From: Jaminaea rosea
Taxonomy: Eukaryota; Basidiomycota; Exobasidiomycetes; Microstromatales
NCBI RefSeq assembly: GCF_003144245.1
Contig: NW_020289986.1
Coordinates: 310,001 to 374,000, forward strand
Reading direction: 5' to 3'
DNA: 64,000 bases
Made by a program: the position numbers and the translations under genes. Numbering within the stretch: the first letter of the stretch is position 1; every line of letters starts with the position of its first letter. Shown here piece after piece: positions 30,537 through 42,800 of the stretch. The notes below the pieces were generated by a model that saw only the letters and a program-made list of their open reading frames with translations, was not told the origin of the DNA and made no database searches.

Positions 30537-32147
30537 TCAATGCATTCCACTCTCGCCCTTCAGCCTATGGCCTCCCAACAACCAAGTCTCATACGGTGTC
30601 TCGCTCCCACTCAAGTCCACATCGTAGAGCTGAACGCTCGCAAATCCTTTGATCAGCTTCCTCCAGTAACACGTCGCAGATGCAGGCGAAATGTATCGCT
30701 CGCGGAAGAAGTCCCACTGATTGTCCGCAATCAGCTTCGCTCGCTCGTCATTGCGGAGCAGCCAGTCCATCGTTGCTGGCAGATTGTGCCATGTAGCGTC
30801 GCGGAACTCATTGCCCTTCTCGTCGTGGACGAGGACGGAGGGAGCATCTGGCGCAGGCGGGTCCACGTAGACGATGTTCTGATCCGGCGAGTTCGGGTCA
30901 GCATTATAGAGATGGGTCCAATGCTGAATCCATCTCGGCGGGTGGGTGACGATGACCACTCTGCAGTTCTGCAAGTAACGCAGTCGCCCAGAGTAGGTGT
31001 TGCCCTCAGGGAAGCCGTGGAACTTCCAGCGACAGTGATCCTCCATGGTGACTGCATTGGTAGCTCCATCCCCCCAACGTACTTCCTCTACGTCGCTCCA
31101 GGCGTGACCGTCTGACATCTGCTTCATACTTTCCCTGTCTGCCGTACCTACGCGCATTGAGCCGCGCCAGAAGAGCTTGTCCACTTTTCCTGACCAGCCA
31201 ACCTCCTGCTCCACCTTTGCTGCTCGTCGCCTATAGTCCTTGTACGAGCCTACATGCTCTGGCCAAGCGAACCAACCATAGTCTGGCATGAGCCAGACGT
31301 CCTGCAAGTCAGGACTGCGGTCAAGCCCAAACTTGCCGCGGGATCCCCAGTCGACCAAGTTGACGCAGAACTCGACGTTGGGCAATCTCTCGCGGGCGGT
31401 CATGACCGAGAGGTGAAGGAGGTGCAGAGCGGCTTGGGAACGAGTGAAGTCAGACTGCTTGTAGTGCTTGAGATAGACTTGGTTCTCGTAGATGACTACG
31501 CGTGCATTGCTCCAGATGCCATCGTCGCAGACGAATTCGAGGTATTCCTTGTCGAATCTGGCGTGGCGTGGGAGGGTGTTCAGGAAAGTCAGCTCCTCCT
31601 CCCTGGAATTAAGCAATGATATGGCTGCGCTGACTCACTTTTGCTTTGTAGTGAAATACTCGACACTTCTGTCAATCTCCTTCCACAAGCCTGGGAAGAA
31701 GGCATCGCACTCGTCCTCTGTCAACGAGTAGTCTTCTCGATTAAAGGGCGAGTCGTAGGTCAAATTCTTCCTCCCACTTCCCTGCACCCATCCACCTGCC
31801 TCAAAGGCTTGATCATTCCACTGCCCATTTGTAGGTGCCTTGGCCCCTAGTCTGAACCATGGATTCGCATTCTTGTTACCCCAGGCTGCGGTCCGCAGTC
31901 TAGAGGGCCCCTCTTCACTCGACGGCGTGAGTGTGAGAAAGAGGATGACGACCAGTGTAGCTGCTCCTGCTAGTGCTGCCCATCTTCTCCGCGGTGAATG
32001 ACCTATTCTGTTGAGCAATGGACTGGCTAACGCAGAGGCGGCGGCTGCTCCTCGAGCGCTGAGGCCGCTGCGTGGGCCTTCTGATGTGGATGGAGCAGGC
32101 AGACCACTCTCCCCTGTGGGTACACGGCGATATGTGCTGCCGCTCAT
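30537..32147 (-). CDS. GT90 (CAP10-type) glycosyltransferase, type II membrane protein
   Basis: Two exons, 32147-31639 and 31602-30537, about 524 residues. The intron at 31603-31638 is only 36 nt (GTGAGT donor, CTTAAT branch-like, CCAG acceptor), yet the phase fits and the join reads FTTKQKEEELTFLNTLP. The N-terminus is cytosolic and basic, then one membrane anchor (WAALAGAATLVVILFLTLT, about residues 57-75), the layout of a Golgi enzyme. The GT90/DUF821 catalytic block includes DVWLMPDYGWFAWPE, VDKLFWRGSMRVGTADR, CRWKFHGFPEGNTYSGRLRY and the late ISPASATCYWRKLI. Cryptococcus Cap10-family members include beta-1,2-xylosyltransferases that build capsule or glycolipid glycans; the acceptor here is unknown. 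An ATG at 32267 would add a Ser-rich stretch before the anchor and is less likely. Confidence 0.87.
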
Positions 32148-32962
32148 CGCCAAGGTATGCTGGACGTAATTGCAGCCCTTACAAGAAGCAAGGGAGGACG
32201 ACGAGGAGGACGAGGACGAGGTTGTCGAGCGGAGTGAACCGCTGACGAGGCTGCGATCGACGACCAAGGGAGTTGCGTCCTCGTCGGTCAGGGAGTGTCA
32301 GGCGACTGCAATGAGGCTTTGGCAGAGGATCGCGGTCCTTGTACTGCGTGAGCAAGGGCGATGGAAGTTGCGCAGCTGCCCTTTCGATACGATGGTGACG
32401 ATCAAGTAGTGGGTGGTGCAAAGAAAGTGTGGATCGGCGTCGAATGGCCCTCGCTCGGTCTGCCTCTGCCTCTCTGGTGCGTGCAGCCACTCAACGCCCG
32501 CACCGGCGCCGCCCACGCCCGCCTCGTCTCTCTCCGAGCGAGAACCTGAAGTCAAAGCGTCGCTCGCCCTCGCCTGGCTCTCGCACGCTTTTGCCAAGAA
32601 CTCAAGGCCACACGATCCGCCGGCGGCTAGTCCGTGCCCATCCCATCCGTTGCCGCCTCTGCCCCGCAAATCATTTGCCCGCTTCATCAGTGCCCTAGCC
32701 TCAACACCTCTTCAGCGCTTCAAGCTTCATCTCGTTGCATCTGCTTAGGCGACGCAGGTTCGACGGGCATGAATGGTATCGCGTCGAGTTGAGTAAGATT
32801 TGTCTCATATTGTGAGACGAGATGGTCACGACACACGATACAACGTGATGATACGCGGGCTATGAGACATCCGCTGCTCCGAAGACTCAACAAGAGCTGG
32901 TATAGACAAGGTTTTCGACCCGCTTCCCCACATATGGTGACTCCACCACTCCACCGCCTACT
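32148..32962. promoter_or_regulatory. region between arrestin 3' end and GT90 start
   Basis: About 0.8 kb between two minus-strand genes: promoter and 5' UTR of the GT90 gene and 3' UTR of the arrestin. A small inverted repeat GTCTCA-TATTG-TGAGAC lies at 32802-32818. No gene recognised. Confidence 0.45.
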
Positions 32963-35824
32963 CTAGTCCTCCCCTGGTCCGTCCCGCACAGCCTCCCAAT
33001 AGCTTGGCGGCATGTCCATCCCCATGTCCTCCAGATTCTCTCCCTCTGCCCCGTCCCCGTCTTGGAACTCCCAATCAGCATCATTGCCGTCATCCGTGAC
33101 CACAGTGTGTCCGCCAGAGCCAGAGTGGGCCTCCGATGGCGCACGAGATGAAGAGCGAGAGGCGGCCTGCGAAGCAGCTTCATGTTCCCGACGACGAGAG
33201 CGGGAAGAGGTGGGTTCTCTCTCCTCGGGCTGAGGAGGAGCCGCGGCGGAGGACGTGGGAGGAGGAGGAGGCACCTTCTCCGGTGGATAGGCGGTGGTGC
33301 CCACACCGACGGCTGATGAGGACGCAGAGCCTGGACCAGCACCAGGCATGACGCTCGTAGAGGCTGCGCTGCTTCTTCGTGACGCAGCGTCGGGCCGTCT
33401 GGCTGAGGTCGAGGGATGGGCAGGAGGAGGCGGCACGATCGCGGCAACCGTCGAGCTACCCGGTGGCAGGCGTGACGTTCCTGATGGTGGGCTATTGCGG
33501 CGTGAAGGCGGGGAAGATGAGGAGGATGCTTGTGCCTGTTGCTGAGCACTGAGACGTTGCTTGGCTGGGGTGGACGGGCCCGCTGCCGCATACGAGGATG
33601 GTCGACGAGGAGCTTCGTCCGGCCGCCTGGCGATATTCGACGACGAGCCTGCCATCGCCGTTTTGCCTCCCGCTGCTCCTCCTCCCTTGCTCGGCATCGG
33701 CGGAGGCGTCTTCCCACTGCTAGCTCGAATCGTGCCTCCCGCTCCTGCGTTCACACGTCCCGCACTCCCTCTCCTCATGGATGCGGACGGCACCCTTCTC
33801 ACGCCTCGGACTGTACCACCATTCGTAGCCGTAGTATTGCGCCTAACAATAACCGCTGGCACGTTGCAGACCAGCAAAATCTTCTGCGCCCAAACGATTC
33901 GGCTGCCGGGCTCCTTCTGCACGCCGATGAAGTACTCCGTGTCGACGAGGGGTGACTCGAAGTCTGGTGTTGCTTGAGGGGGTAGGTCTAGGATGCCCCG
34001 CCACGTCTGGGTTAGCGCGGATGAGCCATTCGAGCGAAGGCTCTCGCCTCCGTAGAGACGACCAGTGGCAATGAGGCGAGTCTCCGTCCCGCTCTGTGGC
34101 GCGTTCTTGCTGCTCAACAATCCCTTGCCTGCATTCATCAGCGTGACACGCAGAAAGAGCCCTAATATGGGTGGCCTGAGCCCTCCTGGTCCTCCCTCCA
34201 CGCAAATCTGGTAGGGCAGGCTGCTCTTGAGCGGCCAAATGGAGGGCTGGTTGGGTAGAGAGATCGACCACCTTGCTCCGTCCAAGGAGGAAGAGGAAGA
34301 GCCTGCAAGAGCGGGGCCTTTGAGGAAGCGAGACCACATACCCCCTCCTGAGCCGTTCGCAGACTGTTTGCCCTTGCCCTTGCCCAGCCCTCCCTTTCCC
34401 GGCTTCGTTGTGACGCCTGTCGCGTTAAGGTCGAGCTCGCTGCCACCCCACGATGCCATTGGCTCGGCCAGCGCGTTGCCCGGCATGGTCGGATTCTGTC
34501 TGACCTGCTGTGATAGCCTGATCCTATTGGGCAACACCCTTTCCTGCACCTTCCTACTCGGCGGTGGCAGATACACAAAGGGGGCAAAGATCCTCTCGTT
34601 GCTCTTGAAGAGGCCTGGTCGCTCCACGGTGAGCTTGACGTACCACTTGATGGATGCCCACTCCCCCTCTCCTGTTGAGAGGCCGCCAGCTTGCTCGACC
34701 CATTTCTTTGCCATGGACAACGAGTCCCCCAGGCCCTGCTGCCCGGCTCGCGTTGGGGGTACGGAGGAGCCCGAAGCGGTGGGATCGGCCAGAAAAACGA
34801 AAGAGGGTGGTAAATCCTTTCCATCTTTGCTCTGCGATGGCAGGTCGATCTTGAAGTCAAAGACGTGCCGGCCAGCCTTCCAGCTCGTGGGATCTCGGCC
34901 GTCTGCTGAAGCGCTGCGACTGTGCCCTGTATTTACAGAGTCGGCGGACCACAGAGTCTTTTCGAGCTGAAGCAGGAGATGCTCTTTCGCTGTGGTGGGT
35001 TCGGCGCGAGGAGAACGACCAGAGAGGACTACGGGGCCTGAAGGGGCAGGACCGGCTGAACGTCGGGAGGGATCATTAGACGGGGGCAGGTGCGACCGCG
35101 GGAGGGAGATGCTTGATACGGCTTTGATCTGGGGCGAAGGGATCAGGAAGAGGAGGAGGACATGGTCAGTCCTGCAGCTACCCATCATCTCATCAGCCGA
35201 TATGAGACTCACCTTCAATCTCACCGCCGTGATCCTCTCAGCGTCCTGAGTGAATAGGACCGCCTGGCCCTGCAATGCTCCTCGCCCTCGCTCAGCGCTC
35301 CCGCCCATGAAAGTCGGGCTTCGTTGCGGCAAGGTATGAATATCCAGTATGACCTTGCCATTCCCGGCAGCATAAGAATGTACCGTCTTAAGTCCCATCG
35401 CCCTCTGCTCCTGCGTCAACCCGCCGCCACCGGCTGCACCGCCCTTGTGCAGCATCTCCTGATGTCGCCTCAGCTCCTCCGCAGCTCTCCGCCTGTCCCT
35501 GTCCGGCGCAGAGGCATTCTCGAGGCGCGAGCGTGGCATAGAATCGTACGCCTGCTGCGCTTGGCCAGGTGGCGCTGTGAGGACCGAATGAGGGATGGGG
35601 GCTGCGTTGTGTGGTTGGTCGGGCGCGTAAGTGGGGAGATTCTCCTCGTCGTCCTCTCGCTGTTGACGTTGCGATGCAACGTGCACGCCTTGATGCGAGG
35701 AGGATGATCCTGCGGTGTTGGCTGCTCCCTGCGGAAAGTGCTGCTGTTGTAATGAGTCCAACCGCGAGAAGAGTTGATCCTGAGCTGACGAGAGGGAAGA
35801 GAAGAATCGATCACGGGTGCTCAT
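32963..35824 (-). CDS. alpha-arrestin (ART-type) adaptor with a C-terminal PPxY motif
   Basis: Exons 35824-35213 and 35128-32963, about 925 residues. The 84-nt intron at 35129-35212 (GTGAGT...CCCAG) is a multiple of three without a stop, so unspliced RNA would encode 28 extra residues. The N-terminal arrestin lobe includes GKVILDIHTLP and LQGQAVLFTQDAERITAVRL, then VFDFKIDLP and PPSFVF; the C-lobe region includes WSISLPNQPSIWPLKSSLPY, LGLFLRVTLMNAGKGLL and FIGVQKEPGSRIVWAQKIL. The tail of about 270 residues is Ser/Pro-rich and disordered, ending DMPPSYWEAVRDG. PPSY is a PPxY site for Rsp5/Nedd4-type ubiquitin ligases, and LPTY near residue 65 is a weaker candidate. Arrestins of this type deliver plasma-membrane transporters for ubiquitination and endocytosis; the cargo here is unknown. 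Confidence 0.82.
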   Translation of the reverse strand: MSTRDRFFSSLSSAQDQLFSRLDSLQQQHFPQGAANTAGSSSSHQGVHVASQRQQREDDEENLPTYAPDQPHNAAPIPHSVLTAPPGQAQQAYDSMPRSRLENASAPDRDRRRAAEELRRHQEMLHKGGAAGGGGLTQEQRAMGLKTVHSYAAGNGKVILDIHTLPQRSPTFMGGSAERGRGALQGQAVLFTQDAERITAVRLKVSLISADEMMGSCRTDHVLLLFLIPSPQIKAVSSISLPRSHLPPSNDPSRRSAGPAPSGPVVLSGRSPRAEPTTAKEHLLLQLEKTLWSADSVNTGHSRSASADGRDPTSWKAGRHVFDFKIDLPSQSKDGKDLPPSFVFLADPTASGSSVPPTRAGQQGLGDSLSMAKKWVEQAGGLSTGEGEWASIKWYVKLTVERPGLFKSNERIFAPFVYLPPPSRKVQERVLPNRIRLSQQVRQNPTMPGNALAEPMASWGGSELDLNATGVTTKPGKGGLGKGKGKQSANGSGGGMWSRFLKGPALAGSSSSSLDGARWSISLPNQPSIWPLKSSLPYQICVEGGPGGLRPPILGLFLRVTLMNAGKGLLSSKNAPQSGTETRLIATGRLYGGESLRSNGSSALTQTWRGILDLPPQATPDFESPLVDTEYFIGVQKEPGSRIVWAQKILLVCNVPAVIVRRNTTATNGGTVRGVRRVPSASMRRGSAGRVNAGAGGTIRASSGKTPPPMPSKGGGAAGGKTAMAGSSSNIARRPDEAPRRPSSYAAAGPSTPAKQRLSAQQQAQASSSSSPPSRRNSPPSGTSRLPPGSSTVAAIVPPPPAHPSTSARRPDAASRRSSAASTSVMPGAGPGSASSSAVGVGTTAYPPEKVPPPPPTSSAAAPPQPEEREPTSSRSRRREHEAASQAASRSSSRAPSEAHSGSGGHTVVTDDGNDADWEFQDGDGAEGENLEDMGMDMPPSYWEAVRDGPGED

Positions 35825-36884
35825 TGCGGCGGCTATGTCTACAAGACAGCCGCCACCCTAGTCCATCGGTAAGGGTAGCGACAAGGCAAAGAGAGTTTTC
35901 TCTCGTTAGGAGAAGCGCCAAGACCCAAGCGATGAGGATGAGGATGAGGCGGCCGAGCTGCTGCTGCTGCTGCTGTTGGTCGTAGGAGCTGCGAAGCGGC
36001 CTTCGCTCACCGCCGGCAGGCGACCGGAACCCTGTCCCACTTGACTTGATTGGCCCTCGTCCTCCACAGCCGCCTCAGCTTCAGGCTCAAGGCTAATTTC
36101 CGCTACTCGTTCGCTCAGGCGCAGCAGACGCCGTCGAGGCGGCATCCTGACAGAACAGGAGGTGATGAGATGATCAGAACGATGAAGATGGGACGACGAG
36201 CGTGCGTGATCATTACAATATCCACGACTGAGATCGGGCTAGGATTATGCGCTACTTGGAACTCTGAGCCAAGCTCCGCGGATGCTGCGAGGCTGTTCAG
36301 CCAGGCACGCGGCGCCAGCAAAAGTCTCAGCAAGGTCAGACCAGTCAATATCATCCGATGTCACTGTTGTTGCATCCTCAGATCGATTCTCAGCGCGATC
36401 CAGTGAAGGTCCGGTGCTCAATGTCAAGCTCCGGCTCTCGTCGAGTGGTGAGAGGGGTTCAGAAGAGGCAGCCGCGGACCGCGTGGCACTCCCGTCGACC
36501 GAACTCGAAGCGATCTCCCTCCTGCAGTCGCAGTCGCACAAAGAGAGGCAACTTGCGAACGGAGAGCCAAGCAAGCGCAGTCTGTCGCTCGTCGTTGTCG
36601 TCTCACTCAGCCCAGCCCGCAACGGCATCGCACCTCAGACATCCCATCATCCTCATCCCCTCTCCAACCTCGACACCCGACAACATCTTTGTGCGCTCGT
36701 CGCATTCTTTCTTGTGTCTGTATCTGCCCCCCCTTTGACTCTTTCTGGCTTCAGTCGCTGGCTTGGCTTGCTTGGCTTGAGCCGCTGAAATAGCGCACTC
36801 GCCGCGGCCTTTGCTTCGCCTCTCTCTCTCTCCACGCTTCATCGCTTCGTAACCTCGTTCGTCGATTCACGTTGCACGCAAAGC
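35825..36884. promoter_or_regulatory. divergent region between the arrestin and KDM5 genes
   Basis: About 1.06 kb between divergent start codons. A 79-residue frame on the minus strand (36145-35906, starting MPPRRRLLRLSERV and ending in Ser runs) lacks supporting features and was not called. CTG and GATGAG triplet runs near 35930-35975 account for its low-complexity end. The 150 bp before 36885 are CT-rich, consistent with the KDM5 promoter or 5' UTR. Confidence 0.45.
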
Positions 36885-39800
36885 ATGGCACCAACAAGTC
36901 AGCCTGCCAATATGGCAGGTGGCGATGAGCAGCAGCATCATCGCAATGGCACGCCATCCGCACTTTCAATACAGGGGCCAGCTTCCTCACCTGCCAGCAA
37001 CGGCGCCGCCATCGCATCCTCATCGTCTTCATCCCGCCCTGCCTCGAATGGCATGAAGATAACACTCAAACGCAAGAAGCCGCCGCCGAGTGCCACTTCA
37101 CATCCGACGACGGCAACTTCCTTCTCCAACGGCGATGCCAACATGAGTGCCGTCTCCTCGTCATCGAATGGCGCCACGCCACCTCGACGAGCTCGCAAGT
37201 CGATGTCCTATCGCGAGACGAGCGACGATGAGCGGGATGCAGATGTCGTCGATGCCGCGATGTCCTCTGCTCGGTCTGGTAGCAACAGACTAGGCTCTCC
37301 TTCTGCTGGGCCATCGCCGTCTTCTGCTCCTCTCCGCACTACCAGCGCCATCGCGGGCGTGGGCGGGGCCAATTCTGGGCCGCCGTCGACTTGGAGCGCG
37401 CGGGCGGACCAAGCGTCGCCGTCGGCTGCACTCAGCAGCGGGATCGGCGGCGGCGCATCTCAGCAGCAGCAGCAGCAGCAGCAGCAGCGAGCTCAGACCT
37501 CGACGTCGAACACGACACCAAATTACACCTCAACCACCAACACAGCGCATCAACAGCAACACGACCTTCACCCAAAGTCGAGCACACCGAGCAAGGCTGC
37601 TGCGGGAGCCATGGATGGCTCAGCGAGCCGCGATGTCAACGCTGCATTCGGCCACGCTCTGTCGCCTTCGTCAAGTCGAGATGCGCTAGCGGCTGTCGTG
37701 GCGGCGGCTGCTTCGACCAAGGCCAACGGCAATGCTGATGGCGCCAGCGCTCCTAATGGCTTCGAGGCTGTGCTCACACCAAACAATGGAGTCGGTAGCG
37801 GCAACCAAGCATCAGGCCGCGAGTCAACTAGCGCTATGACCAGCATCAGCGGCACGCCCCGCACATCGACGCCATCCACTCCAGCCGCAGGGCCAAGCGC
37901 CACCAGCGCTCCTACCGCTGGCCCGTCACGCCTCGCACCCGTCAAACTTCGCAAGATCGAGCCCACCTTTATCACATCCCGCTCTTTTGCGCCACTCAGC
38001 AACTCTGAGCAAGACAAGAATGACGCCATCGCTCAACCTGCCAAGGAGGGCGGCATGAAGAGGATGGGGCCTAATGCGCCCAAAGTAAGTCTTTCGCTGA
38101 TGCAACGGTACGCGCCTAGCCTTCTGGCTGACTGACACACCTATACTTCTTTCCCACAGGATGAGAGCTCGACCCCATCATCGTCGTACCAAGGTTCTTC
38201 GCAGAATGGCATGCCTCTCAACGGTATCCCCACTCCAGCTCAGCATCCAGCTCGGCGAGCTCAACAACTTCTTTCCACAGCGCCCTTGCCCTTTCAAACT
38301 GCCAAGGACGACCCTTTACCCTCCAAGCCCATCGTGCCGACGTACGTGAGCTCTCCTCGCCATCCTCCTTGCCGTTCCAAGGCCCGCCTCTTTGAGTTGG
38401 AAGACTGCCCGGTCTTCTATCCCACTTGGGAGGAATTTGCTGAGCCTATGAAGTACATTGATCACATCTCTTCGCCCGAGGGAGGCAACGGCAAAGCCTA
38501 CGGAATTGTCAAGGTTGTGCCTCCCGAGGGCTGGCACTCGGACTTCGTCCTCGATCAAGAACGGTTCCGCTTCAGGACCAGAGTACAGCAGCTCAATTCA
38601 CTCAGCGCCGATGCTCGTGCTACACTCAATTATCAGGAGCAGCTGCAAAAGTTCCATTCGCAGCAGGGAAAGGCTCGCGTCTCGATTCCCGTCATCGACC
38701 GTCGTCCTGTCAATCTGTACCAGCTCAAGCTCCTCGTCAAGGAGCATGGCGGGCATGAGCTCATCAACCGCACGCGCAGGTGGGCCGACTTGTCTCGCGC
38801 TTTGGGCTACCAAGATCCCATTGCAGCGCAGGTCGCAGGGCAGATCAAGGCAGCGTACATGAAGATCGTCCACCCCTTCGAGCAGTTCCTCATCAAGGCG
38901 CGCGAGCATGCATCGGGCTCGTCAACCTCCGCCGCCCGTCGATCGACGGCTACTCCAGATGTCGGTGCCACAACGGGCAGCAAGAAGCCTGCGACTCAGT
39001 GGGGTCAAGAGATGCTCGCCGCGGGCTCGAGTCTCGAAGAGGTGTTGCAGGCTGAAGCAGAGGCCATCACCAGCTCAACTCGCCGCAGCAATAGGCGACG
39101 AACGGAAGCATCGTCGTCCAGGCAGGAGACCACGACGAACAGGCGGAGGACGGCTCACGACTCGTCAAACGGCCCCAAGGTTGTGACGGCCGATGGCGCC
39201 GAGGAGCAGATGTGCGAGATCTGCCTGCGCGGCGACGACGGCATCTCGATGCTCCTCTGTGACGACTGCAACCGCGGCTACCACATGTACTGCCTCGATC
39301 CTCCTCTGACCACCGTGCCCAAGTCGCAATGGTTCTGCCCACCGTGCCTCGTCGGCACAGGCAACGATTACGGCTTCGACGATGGCGAGACACACAGCCT
39401 TGACAGCTTCTTCCAGCGGGCCGACTCGTTCCGCCGTCATTGGTTCAAGGAGAAGGCAGAGAGGGAGGAGAAGGCTGCTCTTCAGCTGGGCGGATCTGAG
39501 GAGCCCAAGCCGGAGGTCCTCACATCGCCTGCGAATGGCGTTGTCAGGCCTGTCCCTGGCACCCCACTTCAAGTCCCAGAAGACCAAGTTGAGCGAGAAT
39601 TCTGGAGACTGGTGCACAGCCCGAGTGATACGGTCGAGATCGAGTACGGCGCCGACGTCCACTCGACGACGCACGGGAGCGCAATGCCTACCCTTGAAAC
39701 GCACCCTCTTAGTGCCTATTCTCGTGACGGCTGGAACCTCAACAATCTGCCAATTCTGCCTCAGTCGCTTCTCCGATACATCAAGTCGGACATCTCAGGA

Positions 39801-42800
39801 ATGACGGTGCCGTGGATCTACGTAGGCATGATGTGAGTGCGCGAGCGGGAAGGACGAGGACACGAAGACAGCGTTCTAGACAGCTGTGCTGACCTCTTTC
39901 TTTCCACCTCCCCCACGCAGGTTCTCGACCTTCTGCTGGCACAATGAGGATCACTACACCTACTCGATCAACTACCAGCACTTCGGCGACACCAAGACAT
40001 GGTACGGCATTCCTGGCGGTGATGCAGAGAAGTTCGAAGACGCAATGCGCAAGGCGGCGCCCGACCTCTTCGAGACATCGCCTGACCTCTTGTTCCAGCT
40101 AGTCACGATGATGAGCCCCGACAAGCTCAAGAAGGAGGGCGTTCGCGTCTACTCGTGCGACCAGCGCGCCAACGAATTCGTCATCACCTATCCGAAGGCG
40201 TACCACTCAGGCTTCAACCACGGCTTCAACCTCAACGAGGCCGTTAACTTTGCGCTGCCTGACTGGATCGACCTCGACCTCGAGTGTATCCAGCGCTACC
40301 AGAAGTTCAACAAAGCACCTGTCTTCTCGCACGATGAGCTCGTCATCACTGCATCTCAGCATAGCACCTCGATCGACACGGCCAGCTGGCTGCAACATCC
40401 GTACAAGGAGATGGTCACCCGCGAGCTGGCGGCACGGAATGACATTCGCGATGACGTGCCGGGTGTCAACGAGGAGATCGATGATCAAGATCGACCAGAG
40501 AGCGAGTATCAATGCGCCCACTGCAACTGCTTCTGCTACCTCTCGCAGATCACCTCGCCCAAGGCTACCGGCGTCGCCTGCCTCGAGCACGCTTTCAAGG
40601 TCTGCGGAGCGGACAGCCCCACCAATTGGACCCTGCGCCTGCGCTACTCGGACGAGCACCTCCAGACGTCCCTGCAGAAGATTGTCGATCGAGCTGAGCT
40701 GCCAGTCCAGTGGAAGCAGCGATTCATGAAGCTCCTCACCACCAATCGCCGTCCGGCGCTTCGCAACCTGCGCACCCTACTTCAAGAGGGCGAGAAGATT
40801 GCCGACCAGCTTCCCGAAATCGAGCAGCTGCGCGAATTTGTCGATAAAGCCAACGACTGGTGTCAGCAAGCAGCCAAGCTGATGCCCAAGCGTCACGGTG
40901 CTCGACCCAACAAGGGCGCCAACTTTGACAGCCCAACTGGCCGGGAGGAGAGCGTAGCCGATGGTCGCGAGGCGCAAGCAGTGCGCATGCGCAGTCGTCG
41001 AGCCGTCTACGCTCTGTTGGAGGAAGTCGAGAAGCTGCCGTTTGATGCTCCTGAAATCGCAAGCCTACGCGAGGCGGTCGTCGCGATCGAAGACGTGGAC
41101 AAGATGTGCGCCAGCATCCTCGAACGCTTCTCTCTCGGTGAAGACGTCTCCTTCTCTGAATGCGAGGAGACGCTCGCAATGGGTGCGGGCTTCAATGTCG
41201 AGATCCCACAGCACGTCAAGCTGCAGCGACACGTCGCTGGACGCAAGTGGCTGGCGGAGATGGACGAGATCTATGAGAACCACATCAATCTCACTGAAGT
41301 CAGAGAGCTGCTCACCGAGTTTAAGGAGACGGACATACCCAAGACGCACCACCACTACCTGGACCTCAAACAGCGACTCGTTGACGGGAAGCAGTGGGCC
41401 AACACGGCGACGAAGCTGCTGCAAGATGGCGCGCCCAAGACGTTCGAGGAGATCGACCGCCTCACATCTACACCGAACCGTGTGCCTGTCGTGCCAGACC
41501 AGCACATCAAGCTCGAGAAGCTTCTCAATAGCGGCCGAACGTGGGAGAGATCGGTGCGCTCGATCATGGAGCGTACGACGGCTGGGCATGCAGATCAGGA
41601 AATGACGCTGGAAGCACGCAAGGTCATCGAAGCTATTCAGCGCTCAAACCTAGTGATCCCTATGACCAAGGAGCTGACTGCTTCGCTCAACGATCTGGAC
41701 GAATGGCGCGAGCAAGTCATCAGCCCAATCGTCACCGTCATCGAGGGTGCACCTGCCTCGACCTTGACGCCAGCTGCCGTCGCCAAAGCGGTCGAAGTCT
41801 TCTGCCAGCGCGTGGCACGCTGCACGGACCAGTCTGACGATGTCGCTCTGCCTACGCTGAAGATCACACGCGACCGCGAAAAGGAGAAGTTCAAGATGAG
41901 GGAGCGGGCCAAGGAGCTCGGCATGGATGGACCCGGTGACGATCCCACAACGGCGATGGATCTCGACGATGATGATGGCGTCGAGATGCCGCGCCAGTGC
42001 ATCGACCGAGTTCCGTTCGAGGACGTCTCTGGCTCGCAGCTCAAGTGCAAACACTGCCTCACCACCTATCACGTCGCCTGCTTGAAGGGCACTACGCTGC
42101 CGCAAGGCATCAACAGTTCAGGCGGTACGTCCAGGTCGCGCGGTCGACAATCCGCCTCCGCGTCCAACGCTCCCTTGCTGCCCGACTGGTCGTGCCCCTT
42201 CTGCAACCCGGCCGAGCTGCAAGCCCTCATCAACAAGCATCGCGGCGTGGACCTCGAGCTCGTTGAGCAAGCCATGGCCGACGCAAAGTTTGTGCCTGCG
42301 AGGATGCGCTTCAAGCCCAAGGAGTGGGACCAGCTTCGAGACGCTGGCAGCAAGGCGTATCGACTGCGCATGTTCGCCAATGACATTCTCAATGGCCCAA
42401 CTCCTGCTGCCAAGCCTCGTTACGCAGCAAAGTACCAGCATCTTCTCATGCGCTTACTCGGCTGCCCCTTCAAGATCAACGTCACCACGTCTGGCTCTCC
42501 CATGCAGGGAACACGCTCGGCCATCGAGGCGTGCAAGCAGATCATCATGTACTGCTACGGTCTCGCCGAATTGCCTGACCCTTCCGTCGACGATACTCAA
42601 GGTGTACGTGATTCTGCAGGCCCATCTGGCAGCAAGAGCGGCACAGGTGCGGCATCTCCATCTGCGGCGCAGGCGGCAGCCAATGCTGCGGACCTCAAGC
42701 GCAAGCGCGGCAAGCGTGCCAAGCTCGTCTTCCGCGAGGAGGTGGGTATCTGGGTCCCACTCAATGGCGAGCGCATCTACTGCCTCTGTCACAAGAAGGA

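Noticed and set aside
35906-36145. 79-codon minus-strand frame starting MPPRRRLLRLSERV
   Set aside because: Short, ends in triplet-repeat-driven Ser runs, and splice joins to upstream frames (36245-36628) give early stops. Could be a small gene, but there is not enough support.
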